Below, piece by piece: positions 60,866 through 64,000 of a stretch of DNA of 64,000 nucleotides. The notes below the pieces were generated by a model. That model saw nothing but the letters and a program-made list of their open reading frames with translations. It searched no databases and had not been told where the DNA came from. Position numbers and translations under genes: made by a program. This DNA is from Desulfotignum sp. (GTDB taxonomy: Bacteria; Desulfobacterota; Desulfobacteria; Desulfobacterales; Desulfobacteraceae). The stretch spans positions 1 through 64,000 of the forward strand of contig JAABSA010000011.1 of NCBI GenBank assembly GCA_011390635.1. The letters run 5' to 3'. Positions within the stretch are counted from its first letter, which is position 1, and every line of letters begins with the position of its first letter.

Positions 60866-61408
60866 TTAGTTTTTACCGGCAGTCTTACCTGCTTTTCTTA
60901 TGATTCTTTCATCCGCATACATGATACCTTTGCCTTTGTAAGGCTCGGGAGGTCTGATATCTCTGATGTTGGCAGCTGTCTGGCCAAGGATTTCCTTGTC
61001 AATTCCGGACAGGGTGATTTTTATATTGTTATCCACCGTAGCGCTGATCCCCTGGGGAAGGGCAAAATCCACCGGGTTTGAATATCCCACGCTTAATGTA
61101 AGGATATTTCCCTTGGATTCTGCACGGTACCCGATGCCTGCCAATACCAGCTGTTTTTCATATCCCGTGCTGACACCGGTAACCATGTTTGAAATCAGGG
61201 AACGGAATAATCCCTGAAGAGCAACTTTTTTCTTATCTTCACGGTCGGTTTTCACTTCCAGAACCGCATCATTCATTTCTATTGTGACTGCCGGGTGTAC
61301 CTTACGTTCGAGATTGCCCTTGGGCCCTTTTACCTGGATGGTATCTCCATTCAGTGTAACCTGGACCTTATCTGGAAGCTGAACCGGCTTTTTTCCTATT
61401 CTTGACAT
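60866..61408 (-). CDS. rplF: 50S ribosomal protein L6
   Basis: MSRIGKKPVQLPDKVQVTLNGDTIQVKGPKGNLERKVHP...RPPEPYKGKGIMYADE. Confidence 0.98.
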   Translation of the reverse strand: MSRIGKKPVQLPDKVQVTLNGDTIQVKGPKGNLERKVHPAVTIEMNDAVLEVKTDREDKKKVALQGLFRSLISNMVTGVSTGYEKQLVLAGIGYRAESKGNILTLSVGYSNPVDFALPQGISATVDNNIKITLSGIDKEILGQTAANIRDIRPPEPYKGKGIMYADERIIRKAGKTAGKN

Positions 61409-61425
61409 ATCTTATAACTCCTGTC

Positions 61426-61824
61426 CTACCATACGTTACAAAGGATTTCACCACCGACGTTCGCTTCTCTTGCCTGTTTATCCGTCATTATTCCTCTGGA
61501 GGTTGAAACAATGGAAATACCCAGGCCGTTTAAAACCGGCTTGATCTGTTGTGATTTGCTGTAAACCCTGCAAGACGGCTTACTGACGCGTTTGATACCA
61601 AAAATAGTCGGCCGGCCATCTTTTACATATTTGAGATAAACACGGATCAGACCCTGGGTTTCATTTTCCAGAAACTTGAAATCTTTGATATATCCCTGTT
61701 CTTTGAGCACCCGCACCATTTCCTGTTTGATATTTGATCCGGGGATATCCACTTTGGCAAACCCTGCTTTCCCACCATTTCTGATGATGGTAAGCATGTC
61801 TGCAATGGGATCACTAATTGCCAT
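61426..61824 (-). CDS. rpsH: 30S ribosomal protein S8
   Basis: MAISDPIADMLTIIRNGGKAGFAKVDIPGSNIKQEMVRVLKEQGYI...STSRGIMTDKQAREANVGGEILCNVW. Confidence 0.98.
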   Translation of the reverse strand: MAISDPIADMLTIIRNGGKAGFAKVDIPGSNIKQEMVRVLKEQGYIKDFKFLENETQGLIRVYLKYVKDGRPTIFGIKRVSKPSCRVYSKSQQIKPVLNGLGISIVSTSRGIMTDKQAREANVGGEILCNVW

Positions 61825-61887
61825 TTGAAATCTCCTTAAAGTTCCACTGATATTGTATCACAATGCGACGTGAGAATCGTTTTCGGT

Positions 61888-62073
61888 TTACCAGCTTGAC
61901 TTGGTAACCCCGGGAAGCTTGCCTTGGGAAGCAAGGGTCCTGAAACATATTCTACAGATACCGGCTTTTCTGATAAATCCTCTTGGTCTACCGCATAAAG
62001 GACATCTGTTGTATCCACGTACAGAAAATTTTGGTTTTCTATTTGCCTTTGCGATTAAAGCTTTCTTGGCCAA
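61888..62073 (-). CDS. rpsN: 30S ribosomal protein S14, zinc-binding type
   Basis: [61 protein letters not shown] with CxxC...CxxC. Confidence 0.98.
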   Translation of the reverse strand: MAKKALIAKANRKPKFSVRGYNRCPLCGRPRGFIRKAGICRICFRTLASQGKLPGVTKSSW

Positions 62074-62092
62074 GCTTTCCTCCTTAAAATGC

Positions 62093-62632
62093 TTAATTTT
62101 TAAAAGGCATTCCCATTAATTTCAGGAATGTTTTGCCTTCTTCATCGGTTTTTGCCGTGGTGACAACCGTAACATTCAGTCCCTTTATGCTGTCGGTCTT
62201 GTCATATTCAATTTCAGGAAAGATAATGTGCTCGGTGATACCAAGACTGTAATTGCCCCGGCCGTCGAACGCTTTCCCAGATACTCCCCTGAAGTCCCTG
62301 ACACGGGGCAGAGCGATGTTGATGAGCCTGTCAAAAAAATCATACATTTTTTCACGGCGCAGGGTCACCTTACACCCGATGGGAAGGTCTGCCCGCAGCT
62401 TGAAATTTGCAATGGGTTTTTTGGCTCTTGTAACAACGGGTTTCTGGCCTGCGATCAATGCCAGTTCCTGAGCTGCGGATTCAATAATTTTTGGATTCCT
62501 GACCGCCTCACCCAGTCCCATATTCAACACTATTTTTTCTAACTTCGGCACCTGAAATACGTTCTTGTAATCAAAGGTTTCCTTGAGTTTTGGAACGATC
62601 TCAGTGTTGTACTTTTCCTTTAGCGTGGTCAT
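62093..62632 (-). CDS. rplE: 50S ribosomal protein L5
   Basis: [57 protein letters not shown]. Confidence 0.98.
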   Translation of the reverse strand: MTTLKEKYNTEIVPKLKETFDYKNVFQVPKLEKIVLNMGLGEAVRNPKIIESAAQELALIAGQKPVVTRAKKPIANFKLRADLPIGCKVTLRREKMYDFFDRLINIALPRVRDFRGVSGKAFDGRGNYSLGITEHIIFPEIEYDKTDSIKGLNVTVVTTAKTDEEGKTFLKLMGMPFKN

Positions 62633-62653
62633 TTGTTCTCTCCGGCTTTGGTC

Positions 62654-62983
62654 TTAAGCGTCGATCTGCTCATTGCATTTCTTGCAGATGCGAACCCGTT
62701 TTCCGTTTTCAAGCTGTTTTGTACCAATCCGCGTCGGTTTTACACAGGAATTGCACATGAGCATGAGATTGGATACATGGATGGGCATGTTTTTATCCAC
62801 AATTCCTCCCTGGGGATTTGCCTGTGTGGGCCGCTGATGAACTTTCACAACATTGATGTTTTCTACAACGACGCGGTTGGTTTTTTTAACTACCTTCAAT
62901 ACTTTGCCGATTTTGTCTTTGTCCTTACCGGTGAGTACTTTAACCTTGTCATCTTTTTTGATTCTGATCTTCATATTTTCCAT
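62654..62983 (-). CDS. rplX: 50S ribosomal protein L24
   Basis: [49 protein letters not shown]; the ORF-track upstream start overlaps rplN. Confidence 0.96.
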   Translation of the reverse strand: MENMKIRIKKDDKVKVLTGKDKDKIGKVLKVVKKTNRVVVENINVVKVHQRPTQANPQGGIVDKNMPIHVSNLMLMCNSCVKPTRIGTKQLENGKRVRICKKCNEQIDA

Positions 62984-63009
62984 TGTTTTTTCTCCAATCA
63001 CCCGAATCA

Positions 63010-63378
63010 TTACAATACGTCAGGAGCCAGAGAAACAATTTTCATGAATCGCTTTGCCCTCAACTCCCTTGCCACCGGACCAAAGATACGGGTTCCCAAC
63101 GGTTCATTGTTCTTGGTCAGAACCACGGCGGAATTATCATCAAACCGGATGGCTGACCCATCGGGCCGGGAAATCTCTTTTTTGGTTCTGACGATGACTG
63201 CAGGCACAATATCCCCTTTTTTGACCTTGGCATTGGGAATGGCTTCCTTGACAGAGACAATGATGATATCCCCGATGCTGGCATATCTTCTTTTGGAGCC
63301 ACCCAACACCTTGATGCAATACAATTCCTTTGCACCGGAGTTGTCTGCAACCGTCAGTCTTGTTTCAGTCTGAATCAT
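63010..63378 (-). CDS. rplN: 50S ribosomal protein L14
   Basis: [57 protein letters not shown]. Confidence 0.98.
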   Translation of the reverse strand: MIQTETRLTVADNSGAKELYCIKVLGGSKRRYASIGDIIIVSVKEAIPNAKVKKGDIVPAVIVRTKKEISRPDGSAIRFDDNSAVVLTKNNEPLGTRIFGPVARELRAKRFMKIVSLAPDVL

Positions 63379-63394
63379 TTTTCAACTCCTTCAA

Positions 63395-63673
63395 TTAAAC
63401 GGCTTTTTTGACGATCTCCGACACCCTGAATCGCTTGAGCTTGCTTAACGGCCGGGTTTCAATAATTTTCACCGCATCACCGATCCTGCATTCATTCTTC
63501 TCATCATGGGCATGGTATTTTTTGTATTGTTTGATAAATTTTTTATACATTTTGTGCTGTATAAAACGTTCAACCTGGACAATCACCGACTTATCCATTT
63601 TGTCGGATATGATTAATCCGGTCAGTTCCTTTTTTTTGCCTTTGTGCATATTTTCCATATCAATCACTTTCAA
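63395..63673 (-). CDS. rpsQ: 30S ribosomal protein S17
   Basis: [72 protein letters not shown]. Confidence 0.97.
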   Translation of the reverse strand: MKVIDMENMHKGKKKELTGLIISDKMDKSVIVQVERFIQHKMYKKFIKQYKKYHAHDEKNECRIGDAVKIIETRPLSKLKRFRVSEIVKKAV

Positions 63674-63870
63674 CCCATGTTCACATTCATTTGTTTGGAT
63701 ACAGTATAGAGCCTGGCAATGTCTTTTTTGACTTCCGATAATTTTGCCGTATTCTCCAGCTGCCCGACATCATTCTGAAAGCGAAGGTTGAAAAGCTCCT
63801 TTTTGAGTTCAGTGAGTTTGCCCTTCATCTGGTCAGCACCCATTTCCTTAATTTCACTGGTCGGTAACAT
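63670..63870 (-). CDS. rpmC: 50S ribosomal protein L29
   Basis: [52 protein letters not shown]. Confidence 0.97.
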   Translation of the reverse strand: MLPTSEIKEMGADQMKGKLTELKKELFNLRFQNDVGQLENTAKLSEVKKDIARLYTVSKQMNVNMG

Positions 63871-63872
63871 GA

Positions 63873-64000
63873 CTAATTCCTCTCCACAAACCTGGTTTTT
63901 ACGGAAAGTTTTCTGGCCGCAAGCCGAAGAGCCTCTTTGGCTGTCTCCCTGGGTATACCTTCCATTTCATACAAAATTTTACCGGGCTTTACCCGGGCAA
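63873..64000 (-). CDS. rplP: 50S ribosomal protein L16 (C-terminal part, truncated by window end)
   Basis: Reverse strand reads ...[41 protein letters not shown], the L16 C-terminus. Confidence 0.93.
   Translation of the reverse strand, partial: ARVKPGKILYEMEGIPRETAKEALRLAARKLSVKTRFVERN

Overview
This 64-kb window is a dense, mostly core chromosomal segment whose gene content suggests an anaerobic sulfate-reducer-like (Desulfobacteraceae-type) deltaproteobacterium. That taxonomic call is inference. Left to right it contains: a truncated corrinoid-activating ASKHA/2Fe-2S protein (RACo-like); a 2-hydroxyacid oxidase / multi-FeS-MvhD / LarA-like / disulfide-oxidoreductase cluster; an unlisted 37-aa desulforedoxin; an MCP; a signal-peptide-bearing Ni-superoxide dismutase; an orphan TupA-like binding protein; an EtfBA plus membrane FeS oxidoreductase (EMO-type) module with a TetR regulator; an isolated FlgM locus; housekeeping genes (mazG, phoH, HD-hydrolase, ybeY, pdxJ, S1, uvrBC); a small accessory island (33.3-37.6 kb) with toxin-antitoxin, HNH, NYN and PIN genes; nnrDE, tsaE, lysC, pyrF, ilvN; a CheD-HDOD / selA / TPR operon; hemC, cobA-hemD and moaA; signalling genes; and a long ribosomal-protein operon (rplQ to rplP) on the minus strand. 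The two strongest unexplained signals are: (i) a putative structured RNA between pyrF and ilvN, closed by a 25-nt stem with 24/25 positions pairable on the + strand through G.U wobbles; and (ii) a 191-bp hairpin-like inverted-repeat element with perfect 22-bp termini at the edge of the accessory island. The exported NiSOD, in which signal peptidase cleavage could itself expose the catalytic His1, is also notable. No CRISPR array, tRNA or rRNA gene was recognised. All calls come from reading motifs by eye; no database search was run.
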